Shown: positions 6,724 through 17,731, counted from the first letter of the stretch. The stretch: DNA of 64,000 bases from Casimicrobiaceae bacterium (GCA_026646885.1 JAPKHK010000011.1:1-64000), one strand, 5' to 3'. Notes: a model not told the origin generated them from the sequence alone. A program made the numbers and translations.

Positions 6724-9700
6724 TCAGGTCATCGCTGCCGAACCGCCGACAAGATCGCCGCCGCGCAGCAGGCAATGCACGGTTGCTTCGAGGGTCGGAG
6801 TCTCGCGTCGCACAAGCTCCACTTCGCCGGCCGTGAGGGCCAGATCGGCTTGCCAACGCAGCGCGCTGTCGCGCAGGCCGGCCTCCGATCCGGGGTGGGT
6901 GGCCACCATCTGCCAAAGCTTCGCCGCGCGCGCGCGCAGGCCGGCGAGGAAGCAACACTCGCCGAGGAACAAGGCCTGGTGCAGCAATTGGTTCACCCAA
7001 TTGCGGCCCGAGGCTTCGCGGGCAGCCGCCGCAAGCCGCTCGCCGGCAGCGGCGAAATCGCCGCGGCGCGCCTCGATGCGCGCCAGGTTGGCCTCGGCTA
7101 ACAGTGCCACCACTGGAATCGCCGCGGACCGCGCGCGATCAAGCGCTTGGCGCAGGCGCGTTTCGGCCGTGCCCCAATCGCCGAGTTCGAGCTGCACGGC
7201 GCCCAGCCCAAAGGCCAGATAGGGTGTCATCGCATCCAGTCGCTGGTGCTCGCATAGTTGCAGCCCGCGCTCCATGAATGGCCGCGCCTGGGCCCACTGG
7301 TTGCGCTCCATGTGCACGCCGGCGATGTTGTTGAGGCAGCGCACGACGGCCATGTGGTGGCCCAGTTCGCGCTCGATGTCGATGGCCTGCAAATAACTGG
7401 CCAGTGCATCGTCGTAGCGGCCTTCCTTCTTGGCGACGATGCCGAGATTGATCAGCGCGGCGCCAACTTCGGCGCGAATTCCGTCCTCGCGGCCGATGGC
7501 CAGCGCCAGTTCGAACGGCGGGCGTGCCTCGGCCCACTGTCCCTGGGCGCACAGCGCATTGCCGCTGTTCGACAGACATGCGGCGAGCGCTCGCCGGTCG
7601 CCCGCCTGCTGCGCCTGATCGGCGCCGAGGCGCGCGACCGACAGCGCGCCTTCGAATTCGGCCAGGCGGACCAACAGCCGGGACAAGGCGGCACGCAGCC
7701 GGGCGGCCAGCGCATCGTTGTCGCGATCGGCGCCGGTCACCGCGAGTGCCGCCCGAAAGTGCGCCGCACCGCGATCCGGCTGGCCGCGCGATTCGAAGAA
7801 AATGCGCCAGGCCTCGACACTACGCGCCACCAGCACGGCCTCGCCGTGGGCGATCGCGTGCGCCCATGCGGCGGTGCCGTTGGCGATTTCGAGATCCAGG
7901 CGATCGGCTACCGGCGCGTGGTCGACGCCGGCGCCGCGCACCAGGCCCTCCAGCAAGTCCGCATAATGGGCGGCGTGGCGATCTTGACAGGCACGCATCC
8001 TCTGGGGATCGGCCGCCAAGCGCAACAGCGCCTGGGCCGCGATGATCGGGTGCATCCCGAAACGCCCCGTTTCGCTCACGGTGAGCAAACTCTTGTCCAC
8101 CAGTGAAGACAGCAAAGGCATCGATGTGCCCGCGACCGCTGCCGCCGCCGCGCGGGAGAACCCCCCGCGAAAAACCGCCAAAGCGCTCATCGCGTCGCGC
8201 TCGGCTGGTGTCAGCAGCGCCCAGCTGCGATCGAGCACCGCACGCAGGCTGTGATGCTCGGGTCGCGCCGGCGTGCCGGGCGAGCTGGGATCGCGCTCGA
8301 GCAGATCAATCGAGTCGCGCAGTTCGCGTGCGATCTCCGGAGGTGGCAGCAAGCGCACCCAGGCGGCGGCCAGTTCGATGACCAGCGGCATGCCATCGGC
8401 GGCCTCGACGATCTCGATTACCGCCGGCAGGTGCCGCGCCAGGTCGAATCCCGGCTGCGCCGCGGCGGCCCGCGAGGCGAAGAGGCGGACCGCGTCGAAT
8501 GCGCTGGCCGCTTCGAGGTCGCGGCTTTCCTCGTCGGGCACCGCGAGGCCGGCCAAGACGAAGGGCTGCTCCGCAACAAGGTTCAACCGCGTCCGAGAGG
8601 TGACGAGCAGCGTAAGCGCGGGCGCCGCCAGCAGCAGTCGTTCGATCCAGGCTGGCAATTCTTCGAGGTGCTCGGCGTTGTCGAGCACGCAGTACACGCG
8701 GCGCGGCCCAAGATGTTTCCCGATCAGATCTAACGGGTCGTGCGCGTCGGTCATGGTCACGCCCAGCCGTTGTGCCAAGCGCGAGGTCAACTCGGCGGTG
8801 TTGCTGAGGTCCTGCAACTCGACCCAAACCCCGGTGGCGGGGGAAGCGGCGAAATGCCTAAGCACTTCGGCGGCGAGATCGCTTTTGCCTATGCCTCCCG
8901 GTCCGATGATCGTCAGCAGGCGGCAGGCGGGCATACTGATCAGTTCGGTCAACGCGGCCAGCTCGATTTTTCGCCCGATGAAGCGGGGAGTCTGGGTCGC
9001 TGGGGACCGCGCCCGGTCTGGTGCGTCGGTCGCCGAAGCGGTGGACGCGAACAGGTCGCGCAAACGGCGCGAGGGCTCGACGCCGTATTCGGCGGCCAGC
9101 TGGTTCGCGTATTCGCGATAACGGCGTTCCGCCGCCGCGCGCTGGCCGAGCGACAATTCGACCTGCAGCAAAACGCCCACGGCCAGCTCGTCGATCGGGT
9201 CCAGTTCGAGCAGGCGTTGCGCGATCTCCGCCCGCCGCGGCGAGGGCGCCGCCGCGGTCAGCAGCTCATGTGCGGCTTGTTGCCAGCGGGCATCGAAGCG
9301 CGCACGTTCACTGGCCAGCCAGTCGCCCAAGGCCGCGTTGGCGGGATCGTCGATTCCTGCCAGCAGCGCCCCGCGACGGCTGGCGACGGCCTCAAGCAGA
9401 CGGCCTTCGGCCAGCGCGGCCTCGAAGGCCGACAGATCGGTGCGGATGTTCCAGCGCAGCGCATGCTCGGTCGCTTCGATGTCCTTGACCCCCGGCAGCG
9501 TGCGCGCTTTGAAGATCACGTGCCGCAGGTTGCGCCGCGCGTCGGCGTTGGCATGCTCGGGCCACAGCAGCGCGGCCAGTTCGTCGCGCGGCACCCACTG
9601 CCCCGAGCGCACCGCCAACACCGCGAGCAATTGAAACCGCCGCTCCGGCGCGAACACCAGCGCAGGTACTGCGAGCAGAGTGGGGGGGCCCAGCACGCGC

Positions 9701-9747
9701 ATTGGCGGCGCGCCGACAACTTGCTGTTGCAGTCCCTCAGTATCCAT
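6724..9747 (-). CDS. large SARP/BTAD-type transcriptional regulator with NTPase and TPR regions
   Basis: About 1007 residues. An N-terminal winged-helix region (about 16-100, RVLGPPTLLAV...LAALLWPEHANADARRNLRHVI) is followed by a bacterial transcriptional activation domain (about 103-235, ending GQRAAAERRYREYANQLAAEYGVEPSRRL). A STAND-type NTPase carries the P-loop IIGPGGIGKS at about 281-289, and the C-terminal half is TPR (NSGNALCAQGQWAEARPPFELAL, NNIAGVHMERNQWAQARPFMERGL). This is the layout of large AfsR-like regulators. The ATG at 9747 is chosen for its position before the first domain; ATGs at 9783 and 9843 are possible. It converges on the secretin operon and may bind the GCAAACGC repeats. 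Confidence 0.85.
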   Translation of the reverse strand: MDTEGLQQQVVGAPPMRVLGPPTLLAVPALVFAPERRFQLLAVLAVRSGQWVPRDELAALLWPEHANADARRNLRHVIFKARTLPGVKDIEATEHALRWNIRTDLSAFEAALAEGRLLEAVASRRGALLAGIDDPANAALGDWLASERARFDARWQQAAHELLTAAAPSPRRAEIAQRLLELDPIDELAVGVLLQVELSLGQRAAAERRYREYANQLAAEYGVEPSRRLRDLFASTASATDAPDRARSPATQTPRFIGRKIELAALTELISMPACRLLTIIGPGGIGKSDLAAEVLRHFAASPATGVWVELQDLSNTAELTSRLAQRLGVTMTDAHDPLDLIGKHLGPRRVYCVLDNAEHLEELPAWIERLLLAAPALTLLVTSRTRLNLVAEQPFVLAGLAVPDEESRDLEAASAFDAVRLFASRAAAAQPGFDLARHLPAVIEIVEAADGMPLVIELAAAWVRLLPPPEIARELRDSIDLLERDPSSPGTPARPEHHSLRAVLDRSWALLTPAERDAMSALAVFRGGFSRAAAAAVAGTSMPLLSSLVDKSLLTVSETGRFGMHPIIAAQALLRLAADPQRMRACQDRHAAHYADLLEGLVRGAGVDHAPVADRLDLEIANGTAAWAHAIAHGEAVLVARSVEAWRIFFESRGQPDRGAAHFRAALAVTGADRDNDALAARLRAALSRLLVRLAEFEGALSVARLGADQAQQAGDRRALAACLSNSGNALCAQGQWAEARPPFELALAIGREDGIRAEVGAALINLGIVAKKEGRYDDALASYLQAIDIERELGHHMAVVRCLNNIAGVHMERNQWAQARPFMERGLQLCEHQRLDAMTPYLAFGLGAVQLELGDWGTAETRLRQALDRARSAAIPVVALLAEANLARIEARRGDFAAAGERLAAAAREASGRNWVNQLLHQALFLGECCFLAGLRARAAKLWQMVATHPGSEAGLRDSALRWQADLALTAGEVELVRRETPTLEATVHCLLRGGDLVGGSAAMT

Positions 9748-10078
9748 CACGCTGCGACCGCAATTCGTTGCCTCCTGGCGCATGACGCGCACGATAGACC
9801 GACCCGCGCACAGGGCGGGCGATCTTCCGCTGGGGCGCATCATCTCAAGTTCAGCGTGGCACCGAAGGCGAGTGCGCCGCGATGGCCGCTCTCGGCGTCG
9901 GTCATGGGTGAATTCAGTAGACAGTTTCTCGCCGCGGGCTATTCGGTTTCCTTGCGCCTAACCACTAAACGATGCGAACCTGCCCTGCCATACCCGAGAC
10001 GCCCATGGGCTAATCATACCTCGCTTGCCGTCAATCGATACAACAAGCCCTGCCTTCGGGTTGCGGCTTGGGCTCGTT
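9748..10078. other. 331-bp intergenic region without a supported gene
   Basis: It holds the putative upstream leader of the BTAD regulator and the downstream side of glpR. A short tRNA D-arm-like stretch occurs on the minus strand around 9945-9980 (GTTTAGTGGTTAGG), but no complete cloverleaf can be built around it. I see no clear terminator. Confidence 0.5.
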
Positions 10079-10867
10079 CTACGCGGCCGACTCAGCCGCC
10101 ACCACGCACTCCACGCCGGCATCACGCAGAATCTGCGGAAAAGGCGCCGGCGGCGCTGCGTCGACAAACATCATGTCAACCTGCGACAGATGGCCTAGTT
10201 CGACCATCGCCGGGCGATTGAACTTGGAGTGGTCGGTCGCAAGCCATACTTCTCGCGATTGCTCGATGATGGCTCTGGCCACACGCACTTCACGGTAGTC
10301 GAAATCACGAAGGGTGCCGTCGTCTTCGATGCCGGAAATGCCGATCAGTCCAATATCGACCTTGAACTGGCGCATGAGCTCGACCGTCGCCTCGCCGATG
10401 ATGCCGCGATCGCGGGGGCGCACCACGCCTCCCGCGACGATCACTTCGCAGTCGGGGTGATCGGAGAGGATGGCGGCGACATTGAGGTTGTTGGTGATGA
10501 CCCGCAGATTGCGCACTCGCATCAGTTCGTGCGCGATGGCTTCGGTGGTGGTGCCGATATTCAGGATAATGGAGCAGCCATCGGGAAAGCGGGTGCGCAC
10601 GGTTTCCGCCACGGCGTGCGCGATGCGCGCCTTTTCTTCGGCGTGTAAGGCGAGGCGCTGACGGTAGGCGATGTTTTCGGTGGTGGAGCTTGGCGTTCGG
10701 ACGCCCCCATGAAAGCGGGCCACCAGCCCGGCTTCGGTGAGGCGCTGCACATCGCGCCGCACCGTTTGCAGGGTGACGCCGAACTTGCGCGCGAGATCTT
10801 CCACCGAGATACTGCCGGCTGCCCGCACCTCTTCGATGAGCTTCGCTTGACGTGGATTGGGAATCAT
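10079..10867 (-). CDS. glpR: DeoR-family glycerol-3-phosphate regulon repressor
   Basis: A 262-residue protein. The N-terminal DeoR helix-turn-helix (QAKLIEEVRAAGSISVEDLARKFGVTLQTVRRDVQRLTEAGLVARFHGG, about residues 5-53) is followed by the DeoR sensor domain with NIGTTTEAIAHEL and the GIxGI(E/D)DDGTLRDFD region. The ATG at 10867 starts directly before the HTH as in GlpR; the longer reading frame up to 11047 only adds non-family sequence. The gene is divergent from glpD, with TTCG repeats between them. By family knowledge it binds glycerol-3-phosphate and releases the operon. No clear Shine-Dalgarno precedes the start. Confidence 0.92.
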   Translation of the reverse strand: MIPNPRQAKLIEEVRAAGSISVEDLARKFGVTLQTVRRDVQRLTEAGLVARFHGGVRTPSSTTENIAYRQRLALHAEEKARIAHAVAETVRTRFPDGCSIILNIGTTTEAIAHELMRVRNLRVITNNLNVAAILSDHPDCEVIVAGGVVRPRDRGIIGEATVELMRQFKVDIGLIGISGIEDDGTLRDFDYREVRVARAIIEQSREVWLATDHSKFNRPAMVELGHLSQVDMMFVDAAPPAPFPQILRDAGVECVVAAESAA

Positions 10868-10880
10868 AAGAATATATAAA

Positions 10881-10906
10881 ACGAAACAAAGCGAATCGTA
10901 ACGAAC
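10881..10906. promoter_or_regulatory. candidate GlpR operator between glpR and glpD
   Basis: On the minus strand this reads as repeated TTCG-type units (GTTCGTTACGATTCGC followed by TTTGTTTCG), spaced roughly one helical turn apart. GlpR boxes in other proteobacteria are TTTCG/TTCG-rich. It lies 14 bp from the glpR start and is suited to repress both divergent genes. Confidence 0.6.
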
Positions 10907-10997
10907 TTGCACGACTCTATTTGACCACATTCTGACGACCCTCGCATCCTTGCCGGGCCGAGCGCTTGGCGGCGCGGCGGCAGGGCGCGGGCAAGGC

Positions 10998-12602
10998 ATG
11001 GACATACCCACCCATTGCGACATCTTCGTGGTCGGCGGCGGCATCAATGGCGCCGGTATCGCACGCGACCTGGCCGGGCGCGGCTACCGCGTGGTCCTCG
11101 CCGAGCAGGGTGACCTCGCGCAACATACCTCGTCTTCGAGCACCAAACTCATCCACGGCGGTTTGCGTTACCTCGAGTTCTACGAGTTTGGCCTGGTGCG
11201 CAAGGCACTCCTGGAACGCGAAGTGCTCTTGAAGAGCGCGCCGCACCTCATACGACCGCTGCGCTTCGTGATGCCGCACGACCCCTCGATGCGCCCGGCG
11301 TGGCTCATTCGTTTGGGTCTTTTCCTCTACGACCATTTGGCGCGGCGCGAGGTATTGCCGGGGAGTGAGGGAATCGATCTCGCCCGGCACCCTGCCGGTG
11401 CACCGCTCAAGCCCGAGTTTCGAGAAGGTTTCGCCTATTCCGACGGTTGGGTGGATGATGCCCGCTTGGTTGTGCTCAACGCCTTGGATGCTCAGGAGCA
11501 TGGCGCCACCATCCTCACGCGCACCCGTTGCCTGGAAGCGCAGCGCGGCGAAAGCGATTGGCGGATCAGCTTGCGTTCGGGCGAGGCCGCGCCGATTGCG
11601 CTGCGGGCGCGCGCGCTGGTGAATGCCGCCGGACCGTGGGCGGAGAGCTTCCTGCGCGGTGCCGCCCGGCCTGCGCGCGGCGAAAGCCTGGCCACCCGCA
11701 GGCTGCGCCTGGTCAAGGGCAGTCACATCGTCGTCCCGAGGCTCTTCGAGCACGACCACGCCTACATTTTTCAGAACCCCGATCGCCGCATCATCTTCGC
11801 CATTCCCTTCGAACGGGACTTCACCCTGATCGGCACCACCGACGTCGAAATCGACGATCTGCCCGATCGCGCCAGCATCAGCCCCGAAGAAATCGCCTAC
11901 CTGTGCGAGCAGGCAAGCCGCTATTTTCGCCGCGCGCTCACCCCCGCGGCGGTCGTGTGGACTTACGCCGGCATCCGGCCGCTCTTGGATGACCGCGCCG
12001 GCGCGGCGACGGCGGTAACGCGCGATTACCAACTCGAAGCCAGCGGCGATGCCGCGGCTTTGCTCACCGTTTGGGGAGGCAAGATCACCACCTACCGCAA
12101 GCTTGCCGAAGAGGCGGGCAATGCCCTGGTACGCCTGCTGGGCGAACGCCGTCCGGCCTGGAGCCGCGGGGCGTATCTGCCCGGAGGCGATTTGGCGGCC
12201 TGGGTGGGCGCGCCCACCCGCCCGGATCTGGACTTCGCTCTTTTCGCACAGGAACTCGAAAAGCGTCATCCCTGGCTGCCGCCGGAATTGGCGCGGCGCT
12301 ACGCGCGCGCCTATGGCAGCCGGGTAACGCGCCTCCTCGGTACGGCCCAGGCACTGGGCGAGCTTGGCAAGGAAGTGGCGCCCGGGCTCTATGAGGTAGA
12401 ACTAAATTATCTCGTCGCCACCGAATGGGCGCGTAGTGCTGATGACGTTATGTGGCGCCGTTCCAAACTCGGCTTGCACTACAGTCCGGAGCAGCGACAG
12501 GCCGTGGTGCGCTGGTTCGGGGCGCAGTCCCGGCGGCAAGAACCGCAGGGCATTGCCGTGCCGCCCGCGAGTGAAGAAGAGGTTCGGCATGTTTCGCAAT
12601 AG
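10998..12602 (+). CDS. glpD: glycerol-3-phosphate dehydrogenase, FAD-dependent
   Basis: A 534-residue protein of normal length. It oxidises glycerol-3-phosphate to dihydroxyacetone phosphate and passes electrons to quinone at the cytoplasmic membrane. The N-terminal FAD-binding motif is DIFVVGGGINGAGIARDLAGRG. SSSSTKLIHGGLRYLE, the family signature, follows, and further on are GxTDVEIDDLPDRASISPEEIAYL and VWTYAGIRPL. The C-terminal region (about 390-510) matches DAO_C. The ATG at 10998 begins 8 residues before the Rossmann strand; upstream TTG 10950 adds unrelated residues. It is the first gene of the glycerol operon. A glycerol kinase gene is absent from the window. Confidence 0.95.
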   Translation: MDIPTHCDIFVVGGGINGAGIARDLAGRGYRVVLAEQGDLAQHTSSSSTKLIHGGLRYLEFYEFGLVRKALLEREVLLKSAPHLIRPLRFVMPHDPSMRPAWLIRLGLFLYDHLARREVLPGSEGIDLARHPAGAPLKPEFREGFAYSDGWVDDARLVVLNALDAQEHGATILTRTRCLEAQRGESDWRISLRSGEAAPIALRARALVNAAGPWAESFLRGAARPARGESLATRRLRLVKGSHIVVPRLFEHDHAYIFQNPDRRIIFAIPFERDFTLIGTTDVEIDDLPDRASISPEEIAYLCEQASRYFRRALTPAAVVWTYAGIRPLLDDRAGAATAVTRDYQLEASGDAAALLTVWGGKITTYRKLAEEAGNALVRLLGERRPAWSRGAYLPGGDLAAWVGAPTRPDLDFALFAQELEKRHPWLPPELARRYARAYGSRVTRLLGTAQALGELGKEVAPGLYEVELNYLVATEWARSADDVMWRRSKLGLHYSPEQRQAVVRWFGAQSRRQEPQGIAVPPASEEEVRHVSQ

Positions 12603-12619
12603 GCGCGTTTGCAATACGA

Positions 12620-12649
12620 TTGACATTTATTTCGGTTCGCTTATATGAT
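12620..12649 (+). promoter_or_regulatory. sigma-70 promoter of the glycerol transporter operon with overlapping GlpR-like site
   Basis: TTGACA (12620-12625) and TATGAT (12644-12649) are separated by 18 bp. This is a near-consensus promoter placed about 65 bp before the glpV ATG. The spacer contains TTTCGGTTCGC, the same TTCG-type repeat seen in the glpR-glpD region, so GlpR could occlude RNA polymerase here. This indicates a separate start for glpVSTPQU in addition to read-through from glpD. Confidence 0.75.
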
Positions 12650-12715
12650 GCGCCCGCAGGGTCTGCCGGCACGCATCGGCATCTTTGGGAATCCATCCAA
12701 AAGGAGGGAAGGGTC

Positions 12716-14464
12716 ATGACAAGAAAACGATTGCTTGCAACAAGTATTGCCGCCATGTTCGCGGCGGGCATGGCGACGGCGAGCTACGCCGGCGTCGACG
12801 AGGCGAAGAAGTGGATCGACAAGGAATTCCAACCTTCCACGCTCTCCAAGGCACAGCAGCTCAAAGAAATGGAGTGGTTCGTCAATGCCGGAAAGCGCTT
12901 CAAGGGCATGGAAATCAACGTGCTCTCCGAAACCATTCCGACCCATGAGTACGAGGCCAAGGTGCTCGCCAAGGCGTTCGAGGAGATCACCGGCATCAAA
13001 GTCAATCACCAGCTCTTGGGCGAAGGCGAGGTGGTGCAGGCGGTGCAGACGCAGATGCAAACCAACCGCAACCTCTACGATGCCTACATCAATGACTCCG
13101 ACTTGATCGGCACGCATTCGCGCTTGCAGTCGGCGGTCAATTTGTCCGACTGGATGGCGGGCGAAGGCAAGGACGTAACCCTGCCCACCCTGGATGTCAA
13201 AGACTTCGTCGGCATTTCCTTCACCACTGGGCCTGACGGCAAGATCTGGCAGCTCCCCGACCAGCAGTTTGCCAACTTGTACTGGTTCCGTTACGACTGG
13301 TTCAAGCGGCCGGATCTCAAGAAGAAGTTCAAAGAGAAATACGGTTATGAGCTAGGCGTTCCGGCGAACTGGTCCGCCTACGAGGATATCGCCGAATTTT
13401 TCAGCGTGCATGTGAAGGAAATCGACGGCAAGCGCATCTACGGCCACATGGACTACGGCAAGCGCGCGCCCGATTTAGGCTGGCGCATGACCGATGCCTG
13501 GCTGTCCATGGCGGGTGCGAGCAGCAAGGGCTTGCCCAACGGCCGGCCAATCGATGAGTGGGGCATCCGCATGGAGCAAGGCTCGTGCAATCCTTCGGGA
13601 GCGTCGGTCGCGCGCGGTGGTGAAACCAATGGCCCGGCCTCGGTCTACGCCATCGCCAAGTGGGACGAGTGGCTGCGCAAGTACGCCCCGCCGGGTGCCG
13701 CCGACTACGACTTCTACCAGTCGCTGCCGGCGCTGGCGCAAGGCAACGTGGCCCAGCAGATCTTCTGGTACACCGCCTTCACCGCCTCGATGGTGGCGCC
13801 GAAGAAAGACGGCAACAATACCGTCGACGACAAGGGGAACCCGCTGTGGCGCATGGCGCCCAGCCCGAAAGGCCCCTATTGGCAAGACGGCATGAAGCTC
13901 GGCTATCAGGATGCCGGCTCCTGGACGCTCTTCAAGAGCACGCCGATCGAGCGCCGCAAGGCGGCATGGCTTTACGCGCAGTTCGTCGTCTCCAAGACCG
14001 TGGATGTCAAGAAAAGCCATGTAGGACTCACCTTCGTGCGTGATAGCACGGTGCGCCACGCCTCGTTCACCGAGCGCGCGCCCAAGCTAGGCGGCTTGGT
14101 GGAGTTCTATCGCTCGGGCGACCGGGTGATGTGGACGCCGACTGGAGTCAACGTTCCCGACTACCCCAAGCTCGCGCAGCTCTGGTGGCAAAACATCGGT
14201 GACGTGAACTCCGGTGCGTTTACTCCGCAGAAGGCCATGGATCGCCTCGCCGAGGAAATGGACCAAGTCATGGCGCGCATGCAGTCCGCCGACGAGAAAG
14301 CCAAGACCTACGGCGGCTGCGGGCCGCGGCTCAACCCGAAGAAGGATCCGAAGGAGTGGCTGGGTCGCGCGGATGGTCCGAAGGCCAAGCTCGCCAATGA
14401 GAAGCCCAAGGGCGTGACGGTCGATTACGACGAGTTGGTGAAGCGCTGGACCGCAGTGAAATAG
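12716..14464 (+). CDS. glpV: glycerol ABC transporter substrate-binding protein
   Basis: A 582-residue periplasmic binding protein. A signal peptide (MTRKRLLATSIAAMFAAGMATASYAG) is followed by a family 1 type solute-binding fold: EINVLSETIPTHEYEAKVLAKAFEEITGIKVNHQLLGEGEVV at about residues 62-104, then DAYINDSDLIG. Its unusual length and C-terminal KTYGGCGPRLNPKKDPKEWL tail match the rhizobial GlpV type. The ATG is preceded by AAGGAGGGAAGG. The upstream in-frame extension to 12620 lies within the promoter and is rejected. Neighbouring ATPases, permeases and DUF2160 protein have the same order as rhizobial glp transporters. Confidence 0.9.
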   Translation: MTRKRLLATSIAAMFAAGMATASYAGVDEAKKWIDKEFQPSTLSKAQQLKEMEWFVNAGKRFKGMEINVLSETIPTHEYEAKVLAKAFEEITGIKVNHQLLGEGEVVQAVQTQMQTNRNLYDAYINDSDLIGTHSRLQSAVNLSDWMAGEGKDVTLPTLDVKDFVGISFTTGPDGKIWQLPDQQFANLYWFRYDWFKRPDLKKKFKEKYGYELGVPANWSAYEDIAEFFSVHVKEIDGKRIYGHMDYGKRAPDLGWRMTDAWLSMAGASSKGLPNGRPIDEWGIRMEQGSCNPSGASVARGGETNGPASVYAIAKWDEWLRKYAPPGAADYDFYQSLPALAQGNVAQQIFWYTAFTASMVAPKKDGNNTVDDKGNPLWRMAPSPKGPYWQDGMKLGYQDAGSWTLFKSTPIERRKAAWLYAQFVVSKTVDVKKSHVGLTFVRDSTVRHASFTERAPKLGGLVEFYRSGDRVMWTPTGVNVPDYPKLAQLWWQNIGDVNSGAFTPQKAMDRLAEEMDQVMARMQSADEKAKTYGGCGPRLNPKKDPKEWLGRADGPKAKLANEKPKGVTVDYDELVKRWTAVK

Positions 14465-14671
14465 ACTGAGCCCAAAGGCAGGCTAGTCCGTGGCGCGGCG
14501 CATCGGCACGAAGCAGCCGATGCGCCGCCGCCCGGCATTCAGTGCAATCGGCCCAACGGCGTTCGGCGGCACGCGAGGCTTTGCTTGGCAAACCGCGGCT
14601 GCCCGGGCGCCTCACCCAACGAGCGCGAAATGCGCGATGATGTCGCCTCCTGGCGAGCGAGCACAAGTACC

Positions 14672-15751
14672 ATGGCACTCGAGCTGCGCGGGGTCGAACT
14701 GCGTGTCGAAGGACAGACCCATATCCATACTACCGAGCTTGCGCTCGCCCCGCGCGGCTTCAATGTCTTGCTCGGACCCACGCTCGCGGGGAAAACCACG
14801 CTGCTGCGACTCATGGCCGGCTTGCTCGCACCAAGCTCGGGCCGGATCTTCTTTCAGGGGCGTGATGTCACTGGCCTGCCGGTGCGCAGCCGCAACGTGG
14901 CCATGGTGTACCAGCAATTCATCAACTATGGCCACCTCAGCGTGTTCGAGAACATCGCCTCGCCACTGGTGGTGGCGCGCGTGGCGCGCGCGGAAATCAA
15001 GGCACGGGTCGGGCACATTGCCGAGATTTTGCAGCTCAGCGCCTTGCTCGATCGGCGCCCCGCGGAACTCTCCGGCGGGCAGCAGCAACGCACGGCACTG
15101 GCCCGGGCGCTGGTGAAGGACGCTTCCTTGGTTTTGCTCGACGAACCTTTGGCCAACCTCGACTACAAACTCCGCGAGGCGCTGCGCGACGAGCTGCCGC
15201 GGCTTTTTGCCGATCGCGACTGCACCGTCGTTTATGCCACTACCGAGCCCACCGAGGCCCTGCTCCTGGGAGGCCACACCGCGACGGTGCTGGAAGGGCG
15301 CGTGACGCAGTTCGCGGAAACCGCTACCGTCTACCGGCGCCCGGTGGACCATCGCACCGCGTGCACCTTCTCCGATCCACCCATGAACACCGCACCAATC
15401 ATCAAGCGCGGTGAGCGCTTTCACCTCGATGACACCACCTCCTGGACCGCACCGCAGGCCATGGCATGCCTTGCCGATGGCGACTACGTCCTGGGCTTGC
15501 GGCCCCATCACCTGCGGCCCGTGGATAGCGCGGCGGTCGAGTCGCCGGTGGTGCAGGGCACCGTGTCGATCGCCGAAATCAGTGGCTCGGAGAGTGTCGT
15601 GCATTTCGATCTCAACGGGCGCACCTGGGTGTCGCTTGCCCACGGTGTGCTGCGCTATGCGGTCGGAGAGCGCGCGGCTTTCGGTCTCGACCTGGCGCGC
15701 GCCATGTACTTCGCGCCGGACGGGCGTTGCCTCAGTTCGGCCGAACTCTGA
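14672..15751 (+). CDS. glpS: glycerol ABC transporter ATP-binding protein 1
   Basis: A 359-residue ABC ATPase with a C-terminal TOBE/OB-like region, as in the MalK/UgpC class. Visible motifs are Walker A GPTLAGKTT (about residue 35), the Q-loop YQQFINYG, the intact signature LSGGQQQRTALARAL, Walker B LVLLDEPLANLD, and a switch region where the usual histidine is replaced in TTEPTEALLL. The ATG at 14672 begins just before strand 1 (MALELRGVELRVEG); longer in-frame starts at 14585 or 14630 add non-homologous sequence. It is separated by 207 bp from glpV and by 9 bp from the second ATPase. Confidence 0.9.
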   Translation: MALELRGVELRVEGQTHIHTTELALAPRGFNVLLGPTLAGKTTLLRLMAGLLAPSSGRIFFQGRDVTGLPVRSRNVAMVYQQFINYGHLSVFENIASPLVVARVARAEIKARVGHIAEILQLSALLDRRPAELSGGQQQRTALARALVKDASLVLLDEPLANLDYKLREALRDELPRLFADRDCTVVYATTEPTEALLLGGHTATVLEGRVTQFAETATVYRRPVDHRTACTFSDPPMNTAPIIKRGERFHLDDTTSWTAPQAMACLADGDYVLGLRPHHLRPVDSAAVESPVVQGTVSIAEISGSESVVHFDLNGRTWVSLAHGVLRYAVGERAAFGLDLARAMYFAPDGRCLSSAEL

Positions 15752-15760
15752 GCAGCGGCG

Positions 15761-16836
15761 ATGGCTCGCATCACTTTGCAGAATCTGCGCCACAGCTACC
15801 GCGTCAGCCCCAAGAGGGACGCGGATTGGGCTCTGCAGCGCCTCGATCTGACTTGGGAAGATGGCAGTGCGAATGCCCTTCTAGGCCCTTCCGGCTGCGG
15901 CAAGACCACGTTGCTCAACATCATCTCCGGCTTGTTGCGCCCGAGCGAGGGCGCGGTCTGGTTCAACGACCGTGACGTCACGGCGCTGGCGCCGGACGAG
16001 CGCAATATCGCGCAAGTGTTTCAGTTCCCGGTGGTCTACGACACCATGAGCGTGTACGACAATCTCGCCTTTCCCTTGCGCAATCGCGGGGTGCCGGCCG
16101 AGACCGTCGATCGCCGCGTGCGCGAGATCGCCAAGATGCTCGAACTCGACGCCATGCTCTCGCAGCGCGCCGCCGGCCTCACCGCGGACGGCAAGCAGAA
16201 AATCTCCTTGGGACGCGGCTTGGTGCGACCCGACGTCAACGTGATCATGTTCGACGAGCCGCTTACCGTGATCGATCCGCACCTCAAGTGGCAACTGCGC
16301 TCCAAGCTCAAGGAGCTGCATCAGCGGTTGGGTACCACCATGATCTATGTGACTCACGACCAAACCGAGGCGCTCACTTTCGCCGACCGCGTGATCGTGA
16401 TGAACGAGGGTGTGGTGGTGCAGGTGGGCACGCCGGTGGAACTCTTCGAATGCCCCCAACACACATTCGTCGGCCACTTCATCGGCTCGCCGGGGATGAA
16501 TCTGCTGCCGGCTACGTTCGAGGATGGCGTGGCGCGCTTTGCCGGTCACGCGCTGCCCATGTCGGAGAAGCCGTCGCGCGCGCCCAGTAACGCGAAGCTG
16601 GAAATCGGCGTGCGCCCGGAGTTCATTTCCATCGCCCAGCAGGGATTGCCGGTGACCGTGGTCAAGATCGCCGACGCAGGGCGCTATCGCATCGTCGAAA
16701 CCCGGCACCAGGACATCACCATTCGCCTGCTGCAAGGTGAGGAAGAACCCTTGCCCGCGGAGCGCGCATATCTGAACTTCAACCCGAAGTTCACGCATCT
16801 TTACGCCGACGGCTGGCGAGTGCCCGGAGCGACCGC

Positions 16837-16840
<4 letters not shown>
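15761..16840 (+). CDS. glpT: glycerol ABC transporter ATP-binding protein 2
   Basis: A 359-residue ABC ATPase. Walker A GPSGCGKTT, Walker B VNVIMFDEPLTVID and the switch histidine in YVTHDQTEAL are all intact. The signature loop is LTADGKQKISLGRGL instead of LSGGQ, so this subunit has a degenerate C-loop. It pairs with GlpS, whose switch histidine region deviates, suggesting one regular and one altered ATP site per dimer. A TOBE region follows (about 280-355). Its last four bases overlap the start of the permease gene. Confidence 0.9.
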
Positions 16841-17703
<863 letters not shown>

Positions 17704-17731
17704 GCCGCCTATGTTCCCAGAGGCTGTAACC

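Noticed and set aside
9945..9980. tRNA D-arm-like stretch on the minus strand
   Set aside because: No acceptor, anticodon or T-arm can be paired around it.
14612..15793. 393-residue minus-strand frame opposite glpS
   Set aside because: No domain visible; the plus strand encodes a complete ABC ATPase.
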